Shown in pieces: positions 44,588-51,819 of a DNA stretch of 64,000 nt. A program made the translations under genes and the position numbers. Position 1 is the first letter of the stretch, and the number at the start of each line of letters is the position of its first letter. The DNA comes from Chryseobacterium sp. StRB126 (GTDB lineage Bacteria; Bacteroidota; Bacteroidia; Flavobacteriales; Weeksellaceae). The notes below the pieces were generated by a model that was given only the letters and a program-made list of their open reading frames with translations, did not search any database and was not told the origin of the DNA. The DNA is taken from assembly GCF_000829375.1 (NCBI RefSeq), contig NZ_AP014624.1, positions 868,001 to 932,000 on the forward strand. Direction: 5' to 3'.

Positions 44588-44667
44588 AATTTGAAAATGA
44601 GTTAATTTGAAAATGACCTACAATATTTTCATTTTCAAATTTTCAATTTTTTTTAATTTTCAAATTA
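44588..44667. repeat. Intergenic hairpin, family A, gene-less (paaC-paaD gap)
   Basis: AATTTGAAAATGAGTTAATT at the left and CATTTTCAAATTTTCAATTT plus AATTTTCAAATTAAT at the right. It ends 4 bp before the paaD ATG. Confidence 0.75.
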
Positions 44668-44671
44668 ATAA

Positions 44672-45136
44672 ATGAGAAGCCCTTTAGAAATATTAGAATT
44701 AGTTCCCGATCCGGAAATTCCGGTGATTAACATTGTGGAGCTGGGAATTGTAAGAGGTGCACATATCACGGGTGAAAACTCTTGTGAAGTGACAATTACA
44801 CCAACCTATTCTGCATGTCCTGCAATGTTCACCATTGAAGAGGATATTATCAAAATGATGAAGGAAAACGGATGGGAAGCCAAAGTCGTGACCAAAATGT
44901 TTCCGATATGGACTACAGATTGGATAACAGATGAAGCGAGAGAAAAACTTCGTGTTTACGGGATCACGCCCCCTGAAAAGGGAGCAGATGAACATCACAT
45001 CGGGAAACCGAAAAAATGTCCACGTTGTGGCTCTGAGCATACTAAACAGATCAGTAGATTTGGGTCTACCTTGTGTAAGGCTTCTTATCAATGCTTAGAC
45101 TGTTTAGAACCTTTTGATTATTTTAAATGTCATTAA
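44672..45136 (+). CDS. paaD: 1,2-phenylacetyl-CoA epoxidase subunit D
   Basis: The 154-residue protein has an N-terminal MIP18/DUF59 domain (LVPDPEIPVINIVELGIV, then TYSACPAMFTIEEDI) and a C-terminal zinc-ribbon-like cysteine cluster (CPRCGSEH, then CLDCLEPFDYFKCH). PaaD is thought to help assemble or maintain the iron centres of the epoxidase. Length and order fit the family. Confidence 0.94.
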   Translation: MRSPLEILELVPDPEIPVINIVELGIVRGAHITGENSCEVTITPTYSACPAMFTIEEDIIKMMKENGWEAKVVTKMFPIWTTDWITDEAREKLRVYGITPPEKGADEHHIGKPKKCPRCGSEHTKQISRFGSTLCKASYQCLDCLEPFDYFKCH

Positions 45137-45189
45137 TTGGAAGATAACAGTAAGTCGAAGAATCAATTTAGCCATAAAGTTTACGGACT

Positions 45190-45287
45190 ATGCAAAACAT
45201 AACGATGATAGGACTAGATTGTTAAATTCTTAGACGGTTACATTAATTTATATTGTTAAATTAGTGCATTGTTAAATATAAAATACA
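45190..45287. repeat. Intergenic repeat, family B (ATTGTTAAATT units), gene-less
   Basis: Units such as AGATTGTTAAATT, GGTTACATTAA and ATTGTTAAATTAGTGC fill the right part of the paaD-paaG gap. The left arm is short (ACATAACGATG), so this copy may be decayed. Confidence 0.6.
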
Positions 45288-45292
45288 ATACT

Positions 45293-46093
45293 ATGTATAC
45301 ACAACTCGATATTGAATCGCATTTTGAAGGAAAACTTAAAATCGCATACCTTAATCAACCGGAAACGATGAATGCGCTTACAAAGCCAGCTTTAGCAGAT
45401 TTAAGAGATTTTGTTAAAGAATGCAGTGAAGATGAAACCGTACGATGCGTTGCTATTTCCGGAAGAGGAAGAGCTTTTTGTTCCGGTCAGAACCTTGAAG
45501 AAGCTTTTGCAGTAGGCAAAGAGCACCACGATCAGGACATTATCAGAAAAATTGTGGTAGACTACTATAACCCATTGGTAATGGAAGTTACCCGTTGCAA
45601 AAAACCGGTTATTGCTTTGGTAAATGGTCCTGCAGTAGGAGCCGGAGCTATGTTGGCATTAATCTGTGATTTCGTGTTGGCTAACAACAAGGCTTATTTT
45701 GCTCAGGCATTTTCAAATATCGGATTGATTCCGGATACAGGAGGAACTTATTTCTTACCGAAGCTTTTAGGTAGACAGTTGGCCAATTATTTAGCTTTTA
45801 CAGGTAAAAAATTATCTGCCGAAGAATCTAAAAGTCATGGTCTTGTGGCGGAGGTCTTCACGGAAGAAGAATTCGGACCAAAATCAATGGAAATTCTTGA
45901 AAGAATGGCTAATATGCCAACAGCAGCCCTTAAATTAACGAAAAAAGCTTTTGCTAATTCTTATACCAATACCTTAAAAGAGCAATTAGAACTTGAAGGA
46001 GACCTACAGCAGGAGGCAGCAGAAACAGAAGACTTCATAGAAGGTGTAAATGCCTTTTTACAGAAAAGAAAACCTAATTATAAAGGAAAATAA
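45293..46093 (+). CDS. paaG: Ring 1,2-epoxyphenylacetyl-CoA isomerase
   Basis: PaaG turns the unstable epoxide into the oxepin-CoA. The 266-residue crotonase-fold protein has the oxyanion-hole segments RGRAFCSGQNLEEAF and NGPAVGAGAMLALICDF, and the IGLIPDTGGTYFLPKLLG stretch with the catalytic Asp typical of PaaG. I use the ATG at 45293 (MYTQLDIESH); an upstream codon at 45269 lies in the repeat spacer. A paaF-type hydratase is not in the operon. Confidence 0.9.
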   Translation: MYTQLDIESHFEGKLKIAYLNQPETMNALTKPALADLRDFVKECSEDETVRCVAISGRGRAFCSGQNLEEAFAVGKEHHDQDIIRKIVVDYYNPLVMEVTRCKKPVIALVNGPAVGAGAMLALICDFVLANNKAYFAQAFSNIGLIPDTGGTYFLPKLLGRQLANYLAFTGKKLSAEESKSHGLVAEVFTEEEFGPKSMEILERMANMPTAALKLTKKAFANSYTNTLKEQLELEGDLQQEAAETEDFIEGVNAFLQKRKPNYKGK

Positions 46094-46096
46094 ATC

Positions 46097-46517
46097 AATT
46101 TGAAGATGAGTTAATTTGAGAATTTGAAAATGAGAAATGACAAAGAAAATATTATTGTCAATAAGACATTTGATTTTGCATTAAATAGTATAGAATTTTC
46201 AGAAGGACTATATAAGATTAATAAGTTTTCACTAGCGAATCAGATTTTTAAATCAGGAACATCAATTGGAGCGAATGTAAGAGACGCTCAAAATGCTGAA
46301 AGCAAAGCAGACTTTATTCATAAAATAAAAATTGCGGCTAAAGAAGCAGATGAAACTGAATATTGGCTTTTACTATGTTTAAAGTCGCCACATTTGAATT
46401 CACCCGAAGAAAAACTGCTTTTAGATTTAAAAGAAATAATATTAATTCTTTCTAAAATTATTTCAACGTCAAAAATTAAATAATTTTCAAATTAACTCAC
46501 TCTCAAATTTTCAAATT
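46097..46517 (+). mobile_element. Gene-bearing hairpin element, family A, with four-helix-bundle gene
   Basis: The left arm (46097-46134) and right arm (46483-46517) are inverted runs of AATTTGAAAATGAG-type units. A 354-bp gene fills the loop, and its ATG is supplied by the left arm. The gene-less copy at 50169-50255 matches the left arm at 34 of 36 bases and the right arm at 32 of 35, by my alignment. This shows one element with and without cargo. It sits between paaG and paaH without breaking either. Confidence 0.7.
46130..46483 (+). CDS. Four-helix-bundle protein of the 23S rRNA intervening-sequence (S23/IVP) family, copy A
   Basis: The 117-residue protein has the family pattern: VNKTFDFALNSIEFSEGL, the conserved QIFKSGTSIGANVRDAQNAES turn, DFIHKIKIAAKEADETEYWL and a last helix ILILSKIISTSK. 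The ATG at 46130 lies inside the left hairpin arm; a TTG six bases upstream is less likely. In Leptospira, Coxiella and others such genes sit in stem-loop inserts of 23S rRNA genes. Here the host is the paa operon. It has no known enzymatic activity; the fold is also that of the Avd proteins of diversity-generating retroelements. Confidence 0.88.
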   Translation: MRNDKENIIVNKTFDFALNSIEFSEGLYKINKFSLANQIFKSGTSIGANVRDAQNAESKADFIHKIKIAAKEADETEYWLLLCLKSPHLNSPEEKLLLDLKEIILILSKIISTSKIK

Positions 46518-46523
46518 AAAACT

Positions 46524-47654
46524 ATGAATATTGGAATTATTGGGGCAGGAACCATGGGCGTAGGAATTGCTCAGGTGGCTGCAACAGCAGGATGCAAGGT
46601 CGTTTTATTCGATGCTAATGCTCCACAAATAGATAAAGCTCTTACAGGTTTAGAGAAAACCCTTCAGAAATTAACTGAAAAAGGAAAAATTTCTCAGGAA
46701 AAAGCTGCAGAGATCAGAAACAATATTGTAAAAGGTGAAGTATTGCAGGATTTAAAAGATTCTCATTTAGTCATTGAAGCGATTATTGAAAACAAAGACA
46801 TTAAAACCAAAGTTTTTACAGAACTTGAAACGTATGTTTCTGAAGACTGTATCATCGGTTCCAATACATCATCCATCTCTATCACCTCTCTGGGTGCAGA
46901 ATTAAAGAAACCGGAGCGTTTCATCGGAATTCACTTTTTCAATCCGGCTCCATTGATGCCTTTAGTGGAAGTAATTCCCTCTTTATTAACAGAAAAAACT
47001 TTAACAGAAAAAATATACAACCTCATGAAAGAATGGGGGAAAATACCTGTTATTGCTAAAGATATCCCTGGGTTCATTGTCAACAGAATTGCCCGCCCAT
47101 ATTATGGTGAAGCCTTAAGAATTGTTGAAGAAAATATTGCAACACCTGAGCAGATAGATGAGGCGATGAAAACTTTAGGAAACTTCAAAATGGGACCTTT
47201 TGAATTAATGGATCTTATTGGAGTAGATGTGAACTTTGCTGTAACCACAACGGTTTACAAAGATTATTTCTATGATCCTAAATACAAGCCTTCTTTACTG
47301 CAACAGAGAATGTCTGAAGCTAAACTTCACGGCAGAAAAACAGGAAAAGGGTTCTATGATTACAGCGAGGGAGCTGTAAAACCGGAAGCGCAGAAAGACG
47401 ATGCTCTTTATCAACAGGTTTTTCTAAGAATCATTTCAATGTTAATTAATGAAGCTGTGGAAGCTAAAAGATTAGGTGTTGCGAATGATGAAGACATTGA
47501 ACTGGCTATGCAGAAAGGAGTAAATTATCCCAAAGGATTATTAGGCTGGGGGCAGGAAATCGGGTATTCAAAAATCTCAGAAACCCTACAGAACCTTTAC
47601 AATGAATATCAGGAAGAAAGGTATAGACAAAGTCCTCTGCTTCGTAAACTATAA
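46524..47654 (+). CDS. paaH: 3-hydroxyacyl-CoA dehydrogenase of phenylacetate degradation
   Basis: The enzyme oxidises 3-hydroxyadipyl-CoA to 3-oxoadipyl-CoA with NAD. The 376-residue protein has the Rossmann motif GIIGAGTMGVGIAQVAATAG, the active-site region GSNTSSISITSL and GIHFFNPAPLMPLVEVI with the catalytic His, and the C-terminal NRIARPYYGEALRIVEE and GPFELMDLIGVDVNFAV. It is shorter than E. coli PaaH (475) but has both halves plus an extra C-terminal dehydrogenase-type repeat. It begins 7 bp after the right hairpin arm. Confidence 0.92.
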   Translation: MNIGIIGAGTMGVGIAQVAATAGCKVVLFDANAPQIDKALTGLEKTLQKLTEKGKISQEKAAEIRNNIVKGEVLQDLKDSHLVIEAIIENKDIKTKVFTELETYVSEDCIIGSNTSSISITSLGAELKKPERFIGIHFFNPAPLMPLVEVIPSLLTEKTLTEKIYNLMKEWGKIPVIAKDIPGFIVNRIARPYYGEALRIVEENIATPEQIDEAMKTLGNFKMGPFELMDLIGVDVNFAVTTTVYKDYFYDPKYKPSLLQQRMSEAKLHGRKTGKGFYDYSEGAVKPEAQKDDALYQQVFLRIISMLINEAVEAKRLGVANDEDIELAMQKGVNYPKGLLGWGQEIGYSKISETLQNLYNEYQEERYRQSPLLRKL

Positions 47655-47657
47655 TAA

Positions 47658-47749
47658 AATGTAACAATGTATCAGTTTATCAATATAACAATGCTGAACT
47701 TATCAACGTATTTTATGGGTAGACTGCTAGATTGTTATATTGTTACATT
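47658..47749. repeat. Intergenic hairpin, family B (AATGTAACAATG units), gene-less
   Basis: AATGTAACAATGTATCAG and CAATATAACAATG at the left pair with CTAGATTGTTATATTGTTAC at the right. The units match the arms of the gene-bearing element at 48489-48948. Confidence 0.75.
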
Positions 47750-47754
47750 AAAAA

Positions 47755-48069
47755 ATGAATATAGAAGAATTCAGAGCTGAGCTAGAAACAAGGCTTGTCA
47801 TTGAAAAACAGTATTTAACTCAGCGAACTTCTTCCATGGAGAGTGAGGACAGGCTAGAATTACTGGGAGAGTTTAATGAAAAATACAAAACACTGATCAA
47901 TAGATTAGCCAATGAAAGTGGGATTGATTTAAATGCATTGTATGAAGAAGAAAACAGTTCAGCCAATTCCGATACTCATCTTACATATGAACAGGTAATT
48001 CTCGGTAAAACCATGAGTGTTTATGATAGATTATCCGATGAATTATATGAAGAAATAATAAACATATAG
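47755..48069 (+). CDS. Unknown small protein in the paa operon
   Basis: The 104-residue protein is charged and helical (MNIEEFRAELETRLVIEKQY, then LGEFNEKYKTLINRLANE), with no signal peptide, cysteines or recognised domain. It starts 5 bp after a family B hairpin and ends 2 bp before paaI, so coupling with paaI is very likely. A role as partner of the thioesterase or of the pathway enzymes is possible but unsupported by sequence. Confidence 0.65.
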   Translation: MNIEEFRAELETRLVIEKQYLTQRTSSMESEDRLELLGEFNEKYKTLINRLANESGIDLNALYEEENSSANSDTHLTYEQVILGKTMSVYDRLSDELYEEIINI

Positions 48070-48071
48070 AA

Positions 48072-48485
48072 ATGAATCCAAGACAAGTTGCAGATTATAT
48101 GTTCGATCAGGATTATTTTTCCCAATGGATGAATATTAAAATGATTGAAGTAAAAGAAAACTATTGCCTGATAGAAATGCCTATCAAAAAGGATATGATT
48201 AATGGGCTTAAAACAGTTCACGGAGGAGTAACGTTCGCTTTTGCAGATTCTGCACTGGCATTTTCATCCAACAATACAGGCGATGCGGCTGTAGCTTTAA
48301 ACTGTATCATCAATTTTACCAAAGCAGGAAAGGAAGGTGATGTTTTCAGAGCAGAAAGCATTTTGGTGAATGATACCAGAAAAACTGCTGTTTATGACAT
48401 TAAAATCACCAATCAGAACAATGACCTGATTGCAAAATTTGTAGGCACAGTATATAAAATCGGAAAAAAAGTAACTGAGCTGTAA
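48072..48485 (+). CDS. paaI: Phenylacetyl-CoA pathway thioesterase
   Basis: The 137-residue hotdog-fold thioesterase has the motif TVHGGVTFAFADSALAFSSN, with the catalytic acidic residue in ADSA. It hydrolyses stalled or dead-end CoA esters to free CoA in the pathway. Length matches E. coli PaaI (140). It follows the unknown 104-residue gene by 2 bp. Confidence 0.9.
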   Translation: MNPRQVADYMFDQDYFSQWMNIKMIEVKENYCLIEMPIKKDMINGLKTVHGGVTFAFADSALAFSSNNTGDAAVALNCIINFTKAGKEGDVFRAESILVNDTRKTAVYDIKITNQNNDLIAKFVGTVYKIGKKVTEL

Positions 48486-48488
48486 GCT

Positions 48489-48948
48489 CAATGTAACAAT
48501 ATACCATTATAACAATGTATCAATAATGAAATAAAATTAATTCCTAACACAAATGATAAATTTCGAGAATAATCCATTAATTGAGAAAACTGTTCAATTT
48601 TCTTTAGATATAATTGAATTTTGTGAATTGTTAGAAGAAAAAAGAAAATTTGTTATAGCAAAACAACTATTACGTTCTGGAACAAGTATAGGGGCAAATG
48701 CTTTTGAAGCACAAAATCCTCACAGTAAGAATGATTTTGTAAATAAAATTAAAATTGCAGCTAAAGAACTGGAAGAAACCAAATATTGGCTATATCTGTG
48801 TAAACATTCTAAAACTTATCCTTTTGATGAAAAATTGGAAATTCAGATTACAGAGATTGGAAAGATTATATATAAAATATTAAGTACAAGTTTAAATAAA
48901 AATCAATCAATCTAGTATTGTTACACTGTTACATTGCTAAATTGTTAT
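48489..48948 (+). mobile_element. Gene-bearing hairpin element, family B, with four-helix-bundle gene
   Basis: The left arm (48489-48528; CAATGTAACAATATACC and ATAACAATG) and right arm (48909-48948; TATTGTTACACTGTTAC and AAATTGTTATATTA) are inverted runs of the same units. The gene in the loop is a paralogue of the one in the family A element. Gene-less family B hairpins occur at 45190, 47658 and 51708. The pairing of protein copy and arm family is therefore specific. Confidence 0.65.
48553..48915 (+). CDS. Four-helix-bundle protein of the S23/IVP family, copy B
   Basis: The 120-residue protein has the same framework as copy A (LIEKTVQFSLDIIEFCELL, KQLLRSGTSIGANAFEAQNPHS, NDFVNKIKIAAKELEETKYWL, then IYKILSTSLNK) but differs at most other positions. 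The strongest conservation is the RSGTSIGAN turn and KIKIAAKE helix, probably for folding or pentamer assembly. It carries no catalytic motif. It lies between paaI and paaJ. Confidence 0.87.
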   Translation: MINFENNPLIEKTVQFSLDIIEFCELLEEKRKFVIAKQLLRSGTSIGANAFEAQNPHSKNDFVNKIKIAAKELEETKYWLYLCKHSKTYPFDEKLEIQITEIGKIIYKILSTSLNKNQSI

Positions 48949-48960
48949 ATTAAAATAATT

Positions 48961-50166
48961 ATGAACAACGTATACATCATAGACTATGTGAGAACTCCCA
49001 TTTCAAAGTTACAGGGAGGTTTATCAGAAGTAAGGGCAGACGATCTCGCCGCTATTGTTATTAAAGAAGTAGTGGCAAGAAACCCTGAAGTTCCTGTTGA
49101 GGAAATTGAGGATGTTATTTTCGGGTGTGCCAATCAGGCTGGAGAAGATAACAGAAACGTAGCCAGAATGGGACTTTTACTAGCTGGGCTGCCTTATAAA
49201 ATTGGGGGTGAGACGGTAAACAGGCTTTGTGCTTCAGGAATGTCAGCCGTAGCGAATGCTTTCCGTTCCATTGCAGCGGGTGAAGGTGAAATTTACATTG
49301 CAGGTGGAGTGGAGCATATGACACGTTCTCCATATGTAATGTCTAAACCAAGTGCAGCTTTCGGAAGAGACAGTCAGATGTATGATACCACTTTCGGATG
49401 GAGATTTATCAATCCGAAGATGAAAGAAATGTATGGCGTTGACGGAATGGGTGAAACTGCGGAAAACCTTGCAGACATGCACCAGATCAACAGAGAAGAT
49501 CAGGACAAATTTGCCCTTTGGTCTCAACAAAAAGCCACTAAAGCTCAGGAAAGCGGAAGATTGGCGGAAGAAATCGTGAAAGTTGAAATTCCACAAAGAA
49601 AAGGAGACCCAATCGTTTTTGAAAAAGATGAGTTTATTAAACCAACTTCTTCTATGGAAGGACTAGGAAAACTTCGTCCGGCTTTCAGAAAAGAAGGAAC
49701 CGTAACAGCAGGAAATGCTTCAGGAATGAATGATGGAGCAGCAGCTCTGATCTTAGCCAGTGAAGAAGCTGTAAAAAAATACGGATTAAAACCAAAAGCT
49801 AAAATCTTAGGTTCTTCTGTAGCTGGTGTAGAGCCAAGAATTATGGGGATTGGGCCTGTAGAAGCGACTCAAAAACTATTAAAGAGATTAAACCTGTCAC
49901 TGGAAGATATGGACATCATCGAACTAAACGAAGCTTTTGCAGCACAAGCATTAGCCGTAACAAGAAGCTTAGGTTTACAGGATGATGACGCAAGAATAAA
50001 TCCAAACGGTGGTGCCATTGCAATTGGCCATCCACTGGGAGTTTCCGGAGCTAGAATCATCGGTTCTGCAGCCATGGAACTTCAGAAACAGGATAAAAAA
50101 TATGCACTATGTACCCTTTGTATCGGTGTTGGACAAGGGTATGCAATGGTGATTGAAAAAGTATAA
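48961..50166 (+). CDS. paaJ: 3-oxoadipyl-CoA/acetyl-CoA thiolase
   Basis: PaaJ cleaves 3-oxoadipyl-CoA to succinyl-CoA and acetyl-CoA, the last step. The 401-residue thiolase has the nucleophile Cys in [23 protein letters not shown], the [12 protein letters not shown] loop, [17 protein letters not shown] with the catalytic His and the C-terminal [19 protein letters not shown] use the ATG at 48961 ([13 protein letters not shown]); upstream residues come from the hairpin arm. It is also called pcaF in other operons. Confidence 0.93.
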   Translation: MNNVYIIDYVRTPISKLQGGLSEVRADDLAAIVIKEVVARNPEVPVEEIEDVIFGCANQAGEDNRNVARMGLLLAGLPYKIGGETVNRLCASGMSAVANAFRSIAAGEGEIYIAGGVEHMTRSPYVMSKPSAAFGRDSQMYDTTFGWRFINPKMKEMYGVDGMGETAENLADMHQINREDQDKFALWSQQKATKAQESGRLAEEIVKVEIPQRKGDPIVFEKDEFIKPTSSMEGLGKLRPAFRKEGTVTAGNASGMNDGAAALILASEEAVKKYGLKPKAKILGSSVAGVEPRIMGIGPVEATQKLLKRLNLSLEDMDIIELNEAFAAQALAVTRSLGLQDDDARINPNGGAIAIGHPLGVSGARIIGSAAMELQKQDKKYALCTLCIGVGQGYAMVIEKV

Positions 50167-50168
50167 TC

Positions 50169-50255
50169 AATGTGAAAATGAGCTAATTTGAGAATTTGAA
50201 AATGTTTAATGACATTATTAATTTTCAAATTAACTCATTCTCAAACTTTCAAATT
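50169..50255. repeat. Intergenic hairpin, family A, gene-less twin of the element at 46097
   Basis: The left arm (50169-50204; AATGTGAAAATGAGCTAATT, then AATTTGAAAATG) and right arm (50221-50255; ATTTTCAAATTAACTC, then TTTCAAATT) enclose only a 16-base loop. Both arms match the gene-bearing element in the same order. It lies 3 bp after the paaJ stop and 8 bp before the next ATG. Confidence 0.8.
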
Positions 50256-50262
50256 AAAAAAT

Positions 50263-50856
50263 ATGAACATCTACTCATATCACGGAATCCGTCCCATTAT
50301 AAAACCTTCTGCTTATATTCATCCACAAGCAGTGATTATCGGGAACGTGGAAATTGGTGAGGAAGTCTATATCGGTCCCAATGCGGTGATCCGTGGTGAC
50401 TGGGGAAAAATTATCATTAAAGACGGAGCCAATGTTCAGGAGAACTGTACGCTTCATGTTTTCCCCAATATAGAAACCATTTTGGAAGAATCAGCACATA
50501 TTGGACATGGAGCGATTATTCACTCCGGACATATCGGAAAGAACTGTTTGATTGGAATGAATTCCGTTGTGATGGACAAAGCTTATATCGGTGACGAAAG
50601 TATTGTTGGAGCTTTGGCTTTTGTTCCTGCGAACTTCAGATGTGACCGTAGAAAACTGATTGTAGGTAGCCCTGCAAAAATTATCCGTGATGTTTCTGAT
50701 GAAATGATCCATTGGAAAACAGAAGGAACAAAACTATATCAGGAATTGGCTAGAGAAGGAAAAGAAGCTATCCTGCCCTGTGAACCTTTTACAGAATATG
50801 TTCAGCAAATCCCTACAAAAATTGTTGATTACAGCATCTGGGATGATGTGAAATAA
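50263..50856 (+). CDS. paaY: Gamma-carbonic-anhydrase-like hexapeptide protein (PaaY-like)
   Basis: The 197-residue protein is a left-handed beta-helix with repeated hexapeptides (AVIIGNVEIGEEVYIGPNAVI, GHGAIIHSGHIGKNCLIGMNSVV) and the metal-binding histidines near residues 66, 86 and 91. PaaY in E. coli is a thioesterase that protects the pathway from toxic CoA intermediates. I choose the ATG at 50263 because earlier in-frame codons lie in the hairpin. Identity as PaaY rests on location and fold; a general carbonic anhydrase homologue cannot be excluded. Confidence 0.8.
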   Translation: MNIYSYHGIRPIIKPSAYIHPQAVIIGNVEIGEEVYIGPNAVIRGDWGKIIIKDGANVQENCTLHVFPNIETILEESAHIGHGAIIHSGHIGKNCLIGMNSVVMDKAYIGDESIVGALAFVPANFRCDRRKLIVGSPAKIIRDVSDEMIHWKTEGTKLYQELAREGKEAILPCEPFTEYVQQIPTKIVDYSIWDDVK

Positions 50857-50875
50857 TAACCTTTCAAAATTAAAT

Positions 50876-51703
50876 ATGATAAAGAAAATTGCTCTTGTAT
50901 GCAGTATGATGTTGGCGGTAAATTCTATGGTCTCAGCACAGACTGTTACTACTAAACCGCTTACGATAGGAGAAGTGAGGACGATTAAGTCCAAAGCTCT
51001 AAATGAAGAAAGAACATTAAACATCTATCTTCCTCAAAATTTTGATAAAGCAAAATCATACCCTATCATCTATCTTTTAGATGGAAGTATGAATGAAGAT
51101 TTTATCCATGTTACAGGGCTGGTGCAGTTCTTTAATCAAATGTATTCCATGCCGGAAACTATCGTGGTGGGAATTGCGAATATAGACAGAAAAAGAGATT
51201 TTACTTTCCATACAGATCTGAAGGATTTACAGAAAGACTATCCAACAACAGGACATTCAGATAAGTTTATCACCTTTTTTGAAAAAGAATTGAAACCTTA
51301 TGTGGAAAGTCAGTTCAAAACAACAGAAAAATATCTGTTCGGACAATCTCTTGGCGGACTTTTAGCCACAGAAATTTTATTGAAGAAACCTGAAATGTTC
51401 AACAATTATTTCATCATTAGCCCAAGTTTATGGTGGGATGATGAAAGCCTTTTAAAGCAAGCTCCTCAACTGCTTGCAAAATCTTCGGATACTAAAAAGT
51501 TTGTTTATGTTTCTGTAGGAAAAGGAGAGCATCCTGTGATGATAAAAGATGCAGAAAATTTTTATGATATTTTGAAAAAAGCAGGAAAGAAAAACTGGAC
51601 AGTAGAATATAAAATGATGGAAACAGACAACCATGCAACCATTCTTCACAGAAGTTTATATGAAGGATTGGTAAAACTGTTTCCGTATCAGGAACCGAAA
51701 TAA
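50876..51703 (+). CDS. Exported esterase of the alpha/beta-hydrolase fold
   Basis: The 275-residue exported protein (signal peptide cut after VSAQ) belongs to the putative-esterase family (D-type, IroE-like). It has IYLLDGSMNEDFIHV, the nucleophile elbow FGQSLGGLL, and a C-terminal His in DNHATILHRSL. It lies 19 bp after paaY and before paaZ, in the operon. In the family such enzymes cleave esters of siderophores, acetyl groups or feruloyl. An esterase that frees phenylacetate from an ester outside the cytoplasm is an attractive guess. Confidence 0.82.
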   Translation: MIKKIALVCSMMLAVNSMVSAQTVTTKPLTIGEVRTIKSKALNEERTLNIYLPQNFDKAKSYPIIYLLDGSMNEDFIHVTGLVQFFNQMYSMPETIVVGIANIDRKRDFTFHTDLKDLQKDYPTTGHSDKFITFFEKELKPYVESQFKTTEKYLFGQSLGGLLATEILLKKPEMFNNYFIISPSLWWDDESLLKQAPQLLAKSSDTKKFVYVSVGKGEHPVMIKDAENFYDILKKAGKKNWTVEYKMMETDNHATILHRSLYEGLVKLFPYQEPK

Positions 51704-51707
51704 TTGT

Positions 51708-51810
51708 AAATGTAACAAAATACCAATGTAAAAATATAACAGCCATTTGTCATTCTGAGCAAAGCGAAGTGTCTCATTGGTAAACTGTTAGACTGATGCA
51801 TTGTTAAATT
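51708..51810. repeat. Intergenic repeat, family B arms around a REP fragment
   Basis: AAATGTAACAAAATACC and AAAATATAACAG at the left, and GTTAGACTGATGCATTGTTA at the right. Between them is TTTGTCATTCTGAGCAAAGC, a fragment of the common flavobacterial REP repeat. A second repeat therefore inserted in or replaced the loop. Confidence 0.6.
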
Positions 51811-51819
51811 AAGTATTAT

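Noticed and set aside
42310..46517. CRISPR array made of TTGAAAAT repeats
   Set aside because: Units are short, degenerate, arranged as inverted arms, and lie singly in gene gaps; there are no constant repeats with unique spacers and no cas genes.
46130..48915. Diversity-generating retroelement (Avd-like four-helix proteins)
   Set aside because: No reverse transcriptase, template repeat or variable target gene is present in the window.
46130..48915. 23S rRNA intervening sequence in its usual place
   Set aside because: No rRNA sequence surrounds the genes; paa genes lie on both sides.
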